A DNA stretch of 64,000 nucleotides, from assembly GCF_010500995.1 (NCBI RefSeq), contig NZ_QVMK01000013.1, positions 1-64,000 of the forward strand, written 5' to 3'. This document shows positions 46,601 through 56,641 of this stretch, piece after piece. The notes under the pieces were generated by a model. It was not told the origin of the DNA. It did not search any database and saw nothing but the letters and a program-made list of their open reading frames with translations. Position 1 is the first letter of the stretch. Each line of letters starts with the position of its first letter. The translations under genes and the position numbers were made by a program. This stretch comes from Bacteroides sp. 224. Lineage in GTDB: Bacteria; Bacteroidota; Bacteroidia; Bacteroidales; Bacteroidaceae.

Positions 46601-46811
46601 TTTTCTACGTTTAAAAACCATTGAATTAGGTTATACGCTTCCTAAAAAGTTAACTAAAAGATTAAAACTGGAAACCGTTAGACTCTATGTTACGGGCAAC
46701 AACCTGATGACATTCAGCAAGTTCAAGTTATGGGATCCTGAAATGGGAAGCAATGGTTTAGGCTACCCTATCCAAAAAGTATATAACGCAGGTATTAATA
46801 TTAATTTTTAG
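43629..46811 (+). CDS. SusC/RagA-type TonB-dependent transporter
   Basis: 1060 residues. A signal peptide ends LHA before QNNKTV. A carboxypeptidase-regulatory-like domain follows at about 33-110 (VTGTVTDDTNEPLPGVTVVL), then the plug (about 120-230, with FFIRGVTTFG and ATALYGARGANGVIIV) and a 22-strand barrel. It has no STN domain in front, so it should not signal to an anti-sigma factor. It imports oligosaccharides across the outer membrane together with the SusD lipoprotein encoded 13 bp later. It is the first gene of a five-gene unit ending at 53625. Confidence 0.97.
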   Translation: MSNESFLFLIKRTFVLFSCILCLQTLHAQNNKTVTGTVTDDTNEPLPGVTVVLKNTTGGVITDINGKFSINVAMGNTLAFSYVGMQTSEIVIDSRNVYNIQLQVLANELDDVTVVAFAKQKKESVISAISTVNPKDLKVPSSNLTTALAGRIAGLIAYQQSGEPGNDNAQFFIRGVTTFGYKKDPLILIDNIELTTNDLARLNVDDIAQFSIMKDATATALYGARGANGVIIVTTKEGHTGKPKISVRAESSISQPRKMIDVADPITFMNLNNEAVNTRRDLIKPNGALLYSQEKIENTIAGTNPYVYPAVDWYDELFKSYALTHRANMSLSGGGSMVRYYVAASYTKDGGVLKNEKLNNYNNNINLQKYTVRSNVNMDLSKSTEFIIRVNGNFDDYVGPLNGGDQLFNKVMRTSPVLYPKSYPAIGDQANATHVLFGNAENSKYLNPYADMVKGYKEYNRTLIVAQAELKQKFDFLLKGLEARIMVSTTRSSYNETLRYNKPFHYQANDYDKQTDTYQLKLLNTDGEEHLGYYKGYENAETTNYMEAAMSYNRIFDKHSVSGMLVFTRQERKTSNAESLQLSLPRRNQGVAGRFTYAYDSRYFAELNFGYNGSERFSKHERYGFFPSVGAGYIISNEDFWEPLTNTIDKLKFKLTYGLVGNDAIGDPKDRFYYLSEVNMSDGGRGQHFGTEFINYKDGVSNSRYPNPNITWEKSKKTNFGIELGMFNSALEIQADLFYEYRTNIYQGRSYIPASMGLSAGVYANIGEASSRGIDLSASYSIINKDYWIKGMGNFTYAKGKYEAFEEPDYAGFGQPWRSRIGQPIAYNMGYIAERLFIDENDVLNSPSQTGFKGGAMAGDIKYKDINKDGKITEEDQVFLGYPNQPEITYGFGVSAGYKGFDLSVFFQGNARVSFFLEPNKIAPFIDLTGQEKNDLGIDSNLTTVNNLLAVIADDHWSEDNRNSYAFWPRLSPTLIENNNQRSTWWMHDASFLRLKTIELGYTLPKKLTKRLKLETVRLYVTGNNLMTFSKFKLWDPEMGSNGLGYPIQKVYNAGININF

Positions 46812-46824
46812 AAGAATAACATAT

Positions 46825-48828
46825 ATGAAAAAGTTGGTAAATATATTCATTGTACTATTAATGTCTTTGAATTATGGATGTTCGGACTATCTGGATGTTA
46901 TTCCCGATAATTTAGCCACACTCGATATTGTATTCAACAATAAAACAACAGCGGAAAAATATCTTTTCAACTGCTACTCTTTTGTTCCTGAATATGGGAA
47001 TTTATGGGATAACCCCGGCTTATCCAGTGGGCATGAAGTTTGGTATTATACAGAAAAAGGCGACGCCCGATTTTCCAATAATACCTCTTGGGGAATTGCC
47101 AGAGGATTACAAAATACCACAAACCCATTAACTAATTATTGGGATGGAGAACAAGGAGCCAAACCTATGTTCAGGGCAATCAGAGAATGTAATATATTTC
47201 TTGAGTATGTAAGAGACCGTAAGCGTGTTCCCGACTTGAGCGACAGTGAAAGAAAAAGGTGGATTGCCGAGGTCAACATACTAAAAGCATTTTACCATTA
47301 CTATTTATTTCATCTATATGGTCCCATTCCCATAACCGATACTTATGTGCCGGTATCTGCCTCGCAAGAAGAAGTAAAAGTGACTCGTGTACCGGTAGAT
47401 AAAGTGGTGGAATATATGGTGAAACTGATTGATGACTCTTACAACAATCTACCTCCCAAAATCTTTCTTCCGGCAACGGAGATGGGACGCTTAACTCAAC
47501 CGGCTGCATTAGCTATCAAGGCCAAAATACTATTATGGGCAGCAAGTCCTTTATTCAATGGTAATACCGATTATGCTAACTTCAGGAACAAAGAAGGAGA
47601 ACATTTAATCAATCAAACATACAGTCGCGAAAAATGGGTATCAGCTATGGAAGCTTGTCACGCCGCCATCAAACTGGCTGAACAAAACGGACATGCATTA
47701 TATGATTTCAGCATGAATGCCGTATTTTCCATACCCGATGAAATTCATTACGCTATGAATATCCGACAAGCAGTAACCGAAAGATTCAATGCGGAATTAA
47801 TATGGAGTGTAGGCAAGCAAGGCACAGGTGCACTACAAAGAAATTCTATGGCTTGTGTTATACCGGCCCTGAATCAAGGTAAGGTTACCGGAGCAATGTT
47901 ACAGGCTTGTGCCACCGGAGTATTTGCTCCAACCATAGAAACTGCCGAAAGATTCTATTCGGCCAACGGAGTACCTATTAACGAAGATTTAGAGTGGATA
48001 AACAAAGGATATTACAACAATCGTTACAGCACTCAGCAAGTTCCCAATACAGAAAAGTACAACTTAAAATCGGGCTTTACCACGGCTGTATTGAATTTCA
48101 ACAGAGAACCCCGTTTCTACGGTTCACTTGGATTCGACGGCTCCACCTGGTATGGCAATGGTTGGAAAGATGCCAATGATGAAAATAGCAAAAACTATGT
48201 AGATGCCAAGAGTGGAAAGAACTCTGGTGATAAATGGGCCACATTGTATTCTGCCACCGGATATTTTGCAAAGAAACTGGTTCATTACGAGAATGAAATA
48301 ACCAACGACAAACAGGATATTAAGGAATACCCCTTCCCGATTGTACGTTTAGCCGATTTATATCTCATGTATATCGAAGCCCTGAATGAGTCGACAGAAG
48401 GCGAAGAAGTAAACCCGGAAGTTTACGAATACCTCAAACGCATACGCGAACGTTCGGGCTTGAAAAAAGGACTATTCGGACAGACAGAAGACATCGGTGA
48501 TGTAAGAGTTGCTTGGGAAAAATACAGTAATGATCCCACAAAGCCTCTTTCTAAAGGCGGAATACGCGAAATCATCAAACATGAACGCCAAATTGAATTA
48601 GCGTTGGAAGGACAGCAATACCACGACCTTCGAAGATGGAAAGATGCTACTAAAGAACTAAGTAAACCTGTCAAAGGATGGAATGTACATGGAAAAACTG
48701 AAGAAGAATACTATAAAATAACAGTGTTGTATAATGCCAAAGCATTTACAAACAAAGAATATTTATGGCCGATCAAAGACCATGACCTCCAAATAGACAA
48801 TAAACTTATTCAAACCTATGGTTGGTAA
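46825..48828 (+). CDS. SusD/RagB-family glycan-binding lipoprotein
   Basis: 667 residues. A lipoprotein signal ends NYGC (Cys19). The TPR-rich SusD fold is recognisable by ILKAFYHYYLFHLYGPIPI near the first third, the AIKAKILLWAASPLFN block and the tail HERQIELALEGQQYHDLRRWK; the C-terminus ends LWPIKDHDLQIDNKLIQTYGW. It caps the SusC barrel and captures glycan. Its intact tail can be compared with the eroded SusD remnant at the left end of this window. The next lipoprotein follows after 18 bp. Confidence 0.97.
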   Translation: MKKLVNIFIVLLMSLNYGCSDYLDVIPDNLATLDIVFNNKTTAEKYLFNCYSFVPEYGNLWDNPGLSSGHEVWYYTEKGDARFSNNTSWGIARGLQNTTNPLTNYWDGEQGAKPMFRAIRECNIFLEYVRDRKRVPDLSDSERKRWIAEVNILKAFYHYYLFHLYGPIPITDTYVPVSASQEEVKVTRVPVDKVVEYMVKLIDDSYNNLPPKIFLPATEMGRLTQPAALAIKAKILLWAASPLFNGNTDYANFRNKEGEHLINQTYSREKWVSAMEACHAAIKLAEQNGHALYDFSMNAVFSIPDEIHYAMNIRQAVTERFNAELIWSVGKQGTGALQRNSMACVIPALNQGKVTGAMLQACATGVFAPTIETAERFYSANGVPINEDLEWINKGYYNNRYSTQQVPNTEKYNLKSGFTTAVLNFNREPRFYGSLGFDGSTWYGNGWKDANDENSKNYVDAKSGKNSGDKWATLYSATGYFAKKLVHYENEITNDKQDIKEYPFPIVRLADLYLMYIEALNESTEGEEVNPEVYEYLKRIRERSGLKKGLFGQTEDIGDVRVAWEKYSNDPTKPLSKGGIREIIKHERQIELALEGQQYHDLRRWKDATKELSKPVKGWNVHGKTEEEYYKITVLYNAKAFTNKEYLWPIKDHDLQIDNKLIQTYGW

Positions 48829-48846
48829 TTTTAAATCTGAACAACA

Positions 48847-50052
48847 ATGAAAAAGATAGTATACACAATAATTACAAGCCTGTTATTTCTGGCAAGTGGT
48901 TGCGGGGATGATATAGAAACTCGTAAACCGTTTGGAGGCGATGACGGAAGAGTTCCGGGCAAAGTAACCGTAGATTCTTACGAAGAGATTCCGGGTGGAG
49001 TAAAAATAAAATTTATAGCTCCCAACGACGAGGACTTAATGTATGTAAAAGTGCATTATAAACTGGATAACGGAAAAGATATGGAAGCACGAGCATCCTT
49101 ATATTCTGACGAAATTCTGGTAGAGGGATTTGGAAACACAGAGAGTAAAAATCTCCGGATATCAGCCGTAGACAGGCATGAGAATGAAGGAGAGTCTACT
49201 TCTTTCGATGTTATCCCCGGAACACCGGCCTGCATTACCGCATACGAAGAGTTAAAGACCGGACCCACTTTCGGAGGTATATTTATTAATACCACAAACG
49301 ATCATACGAATTATCTCATGCTAGATATTTCTACAAAAGATGAAGATGACAAATGGTATACTGTTCATACAGAATATACATCCATGAAAGGAATTGAGTT
49401 TCGGGTACGTGGTTTTGCTGCCGAACCAAGAGACTTCAAAATATCAATCAGGGATTTATGGGGCAACTCGTCAGAAACATACTCCACTAATATAACTCCT
49501 CTGTATGAAGAGAAACTGGACTTAACCAAGTTTAAAGCATTGGTATTACCGGGAGATTTAAAAGTAGATGTATATGGCCCAATGGAGAATTTGTTTAATG
49601 GAAACAACCGTTGGGATGAAATGAACTTAGCTCATAGCCAAGACTTTAATCCGGACGAGTTCCCGGTGTGGTTTACATTTGATATGGGGCAAGTGGCTAC
49701 ACTTAGCCGATTCACCTATTGGCAACGTTTGATGAACAATGGAGATTTCTTATATGATAATGGTTCCATCAAAGAATGGGAAGTTTGGGGTTCTGCAGAT
49801 GTTCCCGATCAATCCGGCAGTTGGGACGGCTGGACTAAGCTGATGGATTGTGAAAGCATCAAACCATCCGGTTGGCCTTCCGGCTCTAAATCCGAAGAAG
49901 ATATCGAATATGCAAGAAGAGGAGAAGAATTTGAATTCCCGATGGGTACTCCTGCTGTGAGATATATCCGCTTCAAAATTAACTCAACCCACACCGGTGC
50001 AGGATTGGTAGTTATGCAGCAATTATGGTTTTATGGAACTCCTATAAAATAA
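48847..50052 (+). CDS. PUL lipoprotein of DUF4959/DUF5126/DUF5000 type
   Basis: 401 residues. Lipoprotein signal with Cys19 (LASGC). An FN3-like N-terminal domain (about 25-125; GRVPGKVTVDSYEEIPGGVKI in two parts) is followed by a second beta domain (about 125-230). The last 155 residues are a discoidin-like domain (DMGQVATLSRFTYWQR; PAVRYIRFKIN). Proteins of this layout occupy the SusE/SusF place in PULs and bind polysaccharide at the surface. It lies 20 bp before the next lipoprotein gene. The fold is well supported; the glycan is unknown. Confidence 0.85.
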   Translation: MKKIVYTIITSLLFLASGCGDDIETRKPFGGDDGRVPGKVTVDSYEEIPGGVKIKFIAPNDEDLMYVKVHYKLDNGKDMEARASLYSDEILVEGFGNTESKNLRISAVDRHENEGESTSFDVIPGTPACITAYEELKTGPTFGGIFINTTNDHTNYLMLDISTKDEDDKWYTVHTEYTSMKGIEFRVRGFAAEPRDFKISIRDLWGNSSETYSTNITPLYEEKLDLTKFKALVLPGDLKVDVYGPMENLFNGNNRWDEMNLAHSQDFNPDEFPVWFTFDMGQVATLSRFTYWQRLMNNGDFLYDNGSIKEWEVWGSADVPDQSGSWDGWTKLMDCESIKPSGWPSGSKSEEDIEYARRGEEFEFPMGTPAVRYIRFKINSTHTGAGLVVMQQLWFYGTPIK

Positions 50053-50072
50053 ACCGATAAAAAGAAAATGAT

Positions 50073-51332
50073 ATGAAAAAAATACATTGGATAATCATCA
50101 GCGCATTACTATATATGTCATATTCTTGTAGTGATATGCTGGATAATATTGATGGATTCCTGAAAGAAGGAGAAACCATCCATGTTGGAAAGCTGGATTT
50201 ATTACAAGCTTATTCAGGAAAGAACAGAATAAAGATTGAAGGACAAATGATCTACGGAGTCAATCAGGTAAAATGTGTAATCAACTGGATCGACCCGGTT
50301 ACCTTAGAAAAAGATTCAAAAGAATTCCCCATTGTTCGAGAAAAAGCCGGGGAAACCTTTGAATTCATGCTGGATAATCTGAAGGAAGGCCAGTACGATT
50401 TCTCCATCGTTACGTACGACCCGGAAGGCAATCAATCTATTCCCAATGCTGTATCAGCTTATGCCTATGGAAATCAATATGCGGAAACATTAACCGGCAG
50501 AATTATACGAAGCATCACTCCTGAAGAGAGAATGGGAAAGAATAATGAACGGGAATGGATCACGCAGATTAACTGGAATATTTCGAGAGGCGATGGTATC
50601 ATAGGATGTAACCTTGAATACGAACAGGAAGACGGAGCTTTTAAAACCCTATACATTCCTGTAGATGATACTTCCACTCAATTGGAGAATTTTAAGTCAG
50701 GAGGAATTATGCGCTATAACACAGAGTACATGCCTGAAGAAACTGCATTGGATATTTTTACCACAACAAAGGAAGAGGTAACTTTACCCGAAAAAAATTA
50801 TGTCGGTGTTACCAAAGACCTAACAGGTGTTTATATCAAAAACGCAGGATACCCATTTACCGGCTCTGAAGTGTCCAATAATTGGGGGTTGCTCGACCAT
50901 TGGTCGTGGAATGATGTTATTCGTAACCAAAATGGTGCAGGTGGTGCAGGGTTCGCTACGTATGGCGGTGGAATCGTACAATTCGAGACAACCCGATGGG
51001 ATCAAGGTACCTACGAAAATGGTAAATTGTGGCAAACCATTACTCTACCTAAAGGCAAATATGAAATGCGAATAGAAGTAGCCAATTGCCACCAAGGAGA
51101 TCATACCATTCATTTTGCCGTAATGGAAGGTAACGAGTTGCCGGATAATAGTTATCTTCCCAATGCCGCACTTTCCTGCTATGAATTTGATAATGGTCAT
51201 GTTAACATCACCATGCCGACCTTTGAACTCGATAAGCAAACGACTATAACCATCGGATGGGTAGTTTCATTCTTCGAACTTCGTAAGAATATCGAATTCA
51301 AGTCTATCAGATTATGGAGTGTAGCAGAATAG
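50073..51332 (+). CDS. PUL lipoprotein of DUF4998 type with binding domain
   Basis: 419 residues. Lipoprotein signal with Cys19 (SYSC). Residues about 22-210 are the DUF4998 pair of FN3-like domains ([40 protein letters not shown]). The last 150 residues are a jelly-roll like domain of DUF5013 type, rich in aromatic residues ([35 protein letters not shown]), suitable for sugar binding. Together with the previous lipoprotein it probably helps SusD hold the substrate. A GH95 gene starts 28 bp later. Confidence 0.82.
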   Translation: MKKIHWIIISALLYMSYSCSDMLDNIDGFLKEGETIHVGKLDLLQAYSGKNRIKIEGQMIYGVNQVKCVINWIDPVTLEKDSKEFPIVREKAGETFEFMLDNLKEGQYDFSIVTYDPEGNQSIPNAVSAYAYGNQYAETLTGRIIRSITPEERMGKNNEREWITQINWNISRGDGIIGCNLEYEQEDGAFKTLYIPVDDTSTQLENFKSGGIMRYNTEYMPEETALDIFTTTKEEVTLPEKNYVGVTKDLTGVYIKNAGYPFTGSEVSNNWGLLDHWSWNDVIRNQNGAGGAGFATYGGGIVQFETTRWDQGTYENGKLWQTITLPKGKYEMRIEVANCHQGDHTIHFAVMEGNELPDNSYLPNAALSCYEFDNGHVNITMPTFELDKQTTITIGWVVSFFELRKNIEFKSIRLWSVAE

Positions 51333-51360
51333 GTACAGATACATAAATAACCCAAGAAAT

Positions 51361-53625
51361 ATGTTTTCATACAAGGTAAAAAGAACAGGAAACAACGTAT
51401 TTTTTCTATTAGCATTGATTTGTCTCGCTTGTTCGGGGCAAATCAATGCTTCCAAATCTCCTCAGGGAGATTTGGTTTTATGGTATAAAACTCCGGCTAA
51501 GAACTGGATGACCTCTGCCCTACCCATAGGCAATGGCCGTCTGGGAGCGATGATATTCGGAGGAGTGGAAGAGGAACACATCCAATTCAATGACAAATCC
51601 CTGTGGACAGGAGATACCCAAAACCGGGGTGGTTATCAGAACTTTGGAGATATTTATATTCATTTCAATGGACATTCCGAATATTCAGCGTATACACGTT
51701 CTTTAAATATAGAAGATGCAACTGCGCATGTAAACTATAAATCAGGAGGTGTTTCCTACAGCAGAGAATATTTTGCCAGCCACCCCGGCAAAGTAATTGT
51801 GATGAACCTCAAAGCCGACAAAAAAGGTAAAATTGATTTCCAGGTAAGATTGAATGGTGCTCATGATGAAAAGACGAAAGTAACCGAAAACACACTTGAA
51901 ATTTCCGACAAACTGACATTATTATCCTACAAAGCTTCCCTGACTGTTTTAAATACAGGAGGAAAGATTTCGACAAATGGTTCTTCCATTCGGGTAGAAA
52001 ATGCCGATTCTGCCACATTAATACTATCAGCCGGCACAAATTATGCCCCGGAAACTCCCGATTATCTAACAAGAAATAATTGGGAACAAGAACTTGAACA
52101 TACAAGAACAAAGGCTATTTCTTCCACCTATGGTCAACTCATTCGGGAACATTTACAGGATTATCATTCTTTATTTAAGAGAGTTCAATTAACTCTTGGA
52201 AATCAGAAATCAAATCTCCCAACCAATGAATTATTAGCAAAATATCTCGAAGGTGAATACAATCCATACATGGATATTCTATTCTTTCAGTATGGGCGCT
52301 ATTTAACTATTGCTTCCTCCAGAACCGGGTTTGATCTACCCTCCAATTTGCAAGGTCTTTGGAATAACTCCAATGATCCGCCCTGGGGATCGGATATTCA
52401 TTCGAACATCAACATTCAAATGAACTACTGGCCTACGGAAGTAACAAACCTTTCCGAGTGCCATACGCCATTTATAAACTACATTTATAATGAAGCCATG
52501 ATTCAGCAATCATGGAGGAAGATGGCTGCAGAATTAGATTGTCGCGGATGGACGATAAAAACCCAAAACAATATATTCGGATACTCAGATTGGAACTGGA
52601 ACCGCCCGGCCAACGGCTGGTATTGTATGCATCTATGGGACAAATACTTATTCAATCTTCAAAAAGATTATCTGAAAGAAAAAGCCTATCCCGCCATGAA
52701 AGCTGCCTCCGAATTCTGGTTAGACAGAATATTCTCGGATGACAACGGACAACTTCTTGCAGCTCACGAATGGTCGCCCGAACACGGTCCTTGGGAAAAT
52801 GGTGTAGCACATGCCCAGCAAATTATTTGGGATCTATTCAATAATACAATTCAGGCAGGTAAGATATTAAATACCGATACCAAGTTTATCCAAGAATTGG
52901 AAGAGAAATTCTCAAAACTCGACAATGGACTTCATATAGGTGATTGGGGCCAACTTCGGGAATGGAAATATACAAATGATGATCCCAACAATAAGCATCG
53001 ACATGTATCTCATTTAATGGCTCTATATCCGGGCAAAGCCATTTCACCAATTCTTGATAAAAAATATGCAGATGCCGCCCGCAAAAGTTTAGATGCCAGA
53101 GGCGACAGCGGAACCGGATGGAGCCGTGTATGGAAAATAGCGTTCTGGGCACGTTTGTTAGATGGAAATCGGGCTCATAAGCTCCTTCAAAGTGCTCTCA
53201 TGCTAACAGATGATACGGGTATGGATTATATGGAAAAAGGAGGTGTATATGAGAATTTGTTTGATGCTCATCCTCCCTTCCAAATTGATGGAAATTTAGG
53301 AGCTACAGCCTGTATTTCGGAGATGCTGCTGCAAAGCCATTTGGGAGAGCTTCATATATTGCCTGCATTGCCGGATGTATGGAAAGAGGGTGAAGTGAAA
53401 GGATTAAGAGCAAGAGGTGCTTTTGAAGTGAATATACAATGGAAAAATAACAAACTGTCGTCAGCTTCTATAAAGTCTTTGCAGGGAGGCAAGTGTATAA
53501 TAAGGACGAATGAGTTAATTAAGGTAAAAGGATTAACTACGAATACTATAAAAGATGGGAAAGGATATTATGTAACTACGATAGAAACAGCCATGGGGGA
53601 TACATACCTTATAAGCTCGTTTTAG
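51361..53625 (+). CDS. Glycoside hydrolase family 95
   Basis: 754 residues, the usual size. The N-terminal domain begins [23 protein letters not shown], cut here as [20 protein letters not shown], the GH95 hallmark. The catalytic (alpha/alpha)6 barrel shows the paired Asn in INIQMNYWP, the acid region in [13 protein letters not shown], and [11 protein letters not shown] with the Asp. GH95 enzymes are inverting alpha-1,2-L-fucosidases, and some act on L-galactose in plant glycans. The signal has LACSGQ, so it may be a lipoprotein. It is the last gene of the SusC operon and implies a fucosylated or L-galactosylated substrate. Confidence 0.93.
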   Translation: MFSYKVKRTGNNVFFLLALICLACSGQINASKSPQGDLVLWYKTPAKNWMTSALPIGNGRLGAMIFGGVEEEHIQFNDKSLWTGDTQNRGGYQNFGDIYIHFNGHSEYSAYTRSLNIEDATAHVNYKSGGVSYSREYFASHPGKVIVMNLKADKKGKIDFQVRLNGAHDEKTKVTENTLEISDKLTLLSYKASLTVLNTGGKISTNGSSIRVENADSATLILSAGTNYAPETPDYLTRNNWEQELEHTRTKAISSTYGQLIREHLQDYHSLFKRVQLTLGNQKSNLPTNELLAKYLEGEYNPYMDILFFQYGRYLTIASSRTGFDLPSNLQGLWNNSNDPPWGSDIHSNINIQMNYWPTEVTNLSECHTPFINYIYNEAMIQQSWRKMAAELDCRGWTIKTQNNIFGYSDWNWNRPANGWYCMHLWDKYLFNLQKDYLKEKAYPAMKAASEFWLDRIFSDDNGQLLAAHEWSPEHGPWENGVAHAQQIIWDLFNNTIQAGKILNTDTKFIQELEEKFSKLDNGLHIGDWGQLREWKYTNDDPNNKHRHVSHLMALYPGKAISPILDKKYADAARKSLDARGDSGTGWSRVWKIAFWARLLDGNRAHKLLQSALMLTDDTGMDYMEKGGVYENLFDAHPPFQIDGNLGATACISEMLLQSHLGELHILPALPDVWKEGEVKGLRARGAFEVNIQWKNNKLSSASIKSLQGGKCIIRTNELIKVKGLTTNTIKDGKGYYVTTIETAMGDTYLISSF

Positions 53626-53692
53626 CAGAAAGATACTGAATCAATGAATACACTTTCATATTTTTCGAATATACACATTTCCCATAACAGAT

Positions 53693-53889
53693 ACCTCTTC
53701 ATTTTCTCTTCAAGGAGGAGTGAAGAGGTGTTAAAATTAGTCATTAGAACATCCCTCTATTATCCCTCGGACATTTCATTGATTTCATACGGCCATTCCG
53801 GTAGTTTGTGACGGCCGTTTCATATATGCTATTGCGGCCGCTACAGGGTATTGGAACGGCCGCGGCAATATGCTGTAGCGGCCGTTTTT
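53693..53889. repeat. Palindrome cluster with CGGCCG cores
   Basis: CGGCCG-type palindromes occur several times between 53808 and 53884. The arms 53835-53846 and 53873-53884 are perfect 12-bp inverted repeats, followed by TTTTTGTTTTT. A separate 9-bp hairpin lies at 53693-53701/53721-53729. The cluster resembles in style the CCCGGG cluster of the 324-bp repeat but has a different core. It may terminate the SusC operon. The rest of the gap up to 54162 shows no gene. Confidence 0.65.
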
Positions 53890-54162
53890 GTTTTTAAGGG
53901 TACTTTAGGAGAGCTTTTCAACTCTAAATGAGTATATTTTAAAGAGAATGGCAATATATCTTTTTACTCATTATTCACCAATTCAATACCATATCAACAT
54001 AATATTTATTTAGATTCCATCATTTTAATCAAAATCAACTTAAAACAATATCATTTCAGCTATTTCCAACTGCTCTATTTTTCGCTATTTTCCTCTTCTG
54101 TAGTTTAGTGGATAAATAGGCTATTCTGAAACGTTTTAATTTTCATTTTGACAAAACGTCAT

Positions 54163-56433
54163 TTACCGAACCGCAATCGTATTTCTAAAATGAATTCGAT
54201 CAGACGAGCCACCAACTTGTATTTCAAAATCTCCAGGTTCTACCACTCGTTTCATATATGCGTCATACAAAGCCAATTCGGAAATAGGCAGTTCCAATGT
54301 AACTGTTTTCTTTTCTCCTGGTTTGAGATCCATCTTTTTAAAAGCTTTTAGTTGTTGAATCGGAGTAGATACTGTGCTGATGTTATCTCTGACATATAAC
54401 TGCACAACTTCTTTTCCGGCTCGCTTTCCTGTATTTTCCACCTCCACATTCACAACCAACCTTCCGGCATCAGAGAATATAGAATCACTCAATACACATT
54501 GATTATATTTAAAATCGGTATAACTTAAACCATAGCCGAAGTTATATAAAGCATAAGGTTTCTCAAATATGTAATGCCCTCCAGGATTGTCTAAAGAGCC
54601 ACCTTGGTCAAATATCTGTTCACGATCCGTAGGATAGTAGTTATAATAACAAGGGGTATTGCCTGTACTACGTGGGAAAGATATATTTAAACGCCCGGAA
54701 GGATTTACATTCCCAACCAAAATATCCGCCATTGAATTGCCTTGTTGCTCTCCGGCATAGAATTGCACTAATAAAGCATCCGCATTTTCTTTTACCCACG
54801 AAAGAACTAAGGGTTTTCCTGTAATTAACACAACAATCATCGGTTTTCCGGTTTTCTTTATAGCCTTTAATAGTTCCAATTGTTTGCCTGGCAATTCCAA
54901 AGAAGAAAGATCAAAACCTTCACCCGAAGTTACTTTATGGGCTTTGGCATTGCGGCCCAACCAGTAGCTGCGTGTACCTACTGCAATGATAGCTAAATCA
55001 CTATTTTCTACAGTTTTCACAGCATCAACAATTTTTGTTTCATCCTGACTCCACCAATCGCATCCGTCTACCTGATTTATCGTTACTTTCTTACCAAATA
55101 CATTCTTCACTCCTTCATACAAAGAAACACATTCTTTATCTTCTGCATTGACCCACGCGTAATCTCCGGCTATACCATGAGCACTATTAGGGCCGACAAC
55201 TGCTATCGAACGATACTTAGAAATATCTAAAGGAAGTATATTGTTTTTGTTTTCCAGCAGAACAGCACTTTCATCTGCTATTTTTTTAGCTAATGCCACA
55301 TGTTCCTTGCTACGAACAATCTTATCCACTTTCTTCGGATCATTATAAGGATCATCAAATAAGCCCAATTTGAATTTAGCGGTCAACACCCGACGGGCAG
55401 CTCTATCTATATAATATTCATCTAACTGTCCCTTTTCAACTTGCTCTTGTAAAGTTTCATACGCCCAATCCCAAACATCCATATCAACACCGGCTATAAG
55501 TGCCTGTTTACCGGCTGCGGCTGTGGTAGGAACTGCGAAATGAAACAATTTCAGACGATCCACAGAACCCCAATCCGAATAAACAAATCCTTTAAAGCCT
55601 AACTCTCCGCGTAGAAAATCGGTCATATAGTAAGGAGAACCGGTTACGGGAATCCCGTCATAAGCACTGTAACAACCCATAATAGCAATCGGATCGGCTT
55701 CTTTGATAACACGCGCAAAAGGATAGGCATATATACTGCGCAATTCGCGTTCGCCACCTGCCACAAAAGCACAATTTAATCCGCCAGTAGGTGTTCCGTG
55801 TGCCACAAAATGCTTAGGCATACATCCTACTCCATGCTTTTGGAAGCCACGAACGAAGTTAATACCCATTTCGGAAATCAAATAGGGGTCTTCTCCGAAA
55901 GTCTCTTCCACTCGTCCCCAACGAAGTTCCCGCGCAATGTCCAGCACCGGAGACAATACTTGGCGAATACCCATCACACGAGCCTCAACAGCTTCTGCTT
56001 CAGCCATTTGAAAGATTAGTTCGGGATTAAAGGTACTTCCTTGTGCTATTGCCTGGGGAAAAATAGTACATCCATTCTGTAAAATGCCATGAATACCTTC
56101 GGCGGAAGACAAGATAGGAATTCCCAAACGAGTTTCCGTTTTCATGTATTCAAATACTTTCCTGTATAAATTAGCAACATCTTGGGCAGAAAGACCCATT
56201 TCGTGCATAGATCCGAAACTCTCTCCTTTATAAGTATTAGGAAGATCATTTGCATCTCCTGTAGAACGATTCTGTAGTTGGATTATTTTTTCACGTAAAG
56301 TCATTCGCCGTAATAAATCCTCCACACGCTCTTCGACAGGCGCGTTTTTATCTTTATAGACAGGTTCATTATCAGCTCGAACAATTGAAACACACAGGCA
56401 TAAAGCCAAGAAAGAAAGTTTAAGAATTCTCAT
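54163..56433 (-). CDS. Glycoside hydrolase family 3 (beta-glucosidase type)
   Basis: 756 residues from the ATG at 56433, which gives a normal signal peptide (ends VRA before DNEPVY); an ATG ten codons earlier is less likely. The (beta/alpha)8 domain holds the nucleophile Asp in GFVYSDWG; the second alpha/beta domain (about 400-600) supplies the acid/base; a fibronectin-type domain closes the protein (EVENTGKRAGKEVVQLYV). GH3 enzymes remove terminal beta-glucose or xylose. It converges on the SusC operon and is probably a periplasmic enzyme of the same PUL. Confidence 0.93.
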   Translation of the reverse strand: MRILKLSFLALCLCVSIVRADNEPVYKDKNAPVEERVEDLLRRMTLREKIIQLQNRSTGDANDLPNTYKGESFGSMHEMGLSAQDVANLYRKVFEYMKTETRLGIPILSSAEGIHGILQNGCTIFPQAIAQGSTFNPELIFQMAEAEAVEARVMGIRQVLSPVLDIARELRWGRVEETFGEDPYLISEMGINFVRGFQKHGVGCMPKHFVAHGTPTGGLNCAFVAGGERELRSIYAYPFARVIKEADPIAIMGCYSAYDGIPVTGSPYYMTDFLRGELGFKGFVYSDWGSVDRLKLFHFAVPTTAAAGKQALIAGVDMDVWDWAYETLQEQVEKGQLDEYYIDRAARRVLTAKFKLGLFDDPYNDPKKVDKIVRSKEHVALAKKIADESAVLLENKNNILPLDISKYRSIAVVGPNSAHGIAGDYAWVNAEDKECVSLYEGVKNVFGKKVTINQVDGCDWWSQDETKIVDAVKTVENSDLAIIAVGTRSYWLGRNAKAHKVTSGEGFDLSSLELPGKQLELLKAIKKTGKPMIVVLITGKPLVLSWVKENADALLVQFYAGEQQGNSMADILVGNVNPSGRLNISFPRSTGNTPCYYNYYPTDREQIFDQGGSLDNPGGHYIFEKPYALYNFGYGLSYTDFKYNQCVLSDSIFSDAGRLVVNVEVENTGKRAGKEVVQLYVRDNISTVSTPIQQLKAFKKMDLKPGEKKTVTLELPISELALYDAYMKRVVEPGDFEIQVGGSSDRIHFRNTIAVR

Positions 56434-56460
56434 TTTGATAAGGATTAAATATGAATGAAG

Positions 56461-56468
56461 CAAAGGTA
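56461..56468 (-). promoter_or_regulatory. Candidate -7 element of the GH3 gene
   Basis: Minus-strand TACCTTTG fits TAnnTTTG and lies 27 bp before the chosen start at 56433. It supports that start over the upstream ATG at 56463, which it almost touches. Confidence 0.45.
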
Positions 56469-56567
56469 AAGATTGGAAATGCTTCTATTCACCACAAATG
56501 CTGCAAAAAACAACAAATTTGCTGCAATAATATATGCCAAAGAGACGTAGAAGGGATTATAAAAGAA

Positions 56568-56606
56568 ATTCCTGCCACCCTTCTCTTAGAAAAGGGCAGT
56601 AGGAAT
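56568..56606 (-). terminator. Terminator of the fumarase gene
   Basis: A 15-bp stem with one mismatch (56592-56606 with 56568-56582). On the minus strand it is followed by TTTCTTTT. It lies 35 bp after the fumarase stop. Confidence 0.7.
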
Positions 56607-56641
56607 TAATCTTTCAAGGATATATCAGGATTAAACCTATT

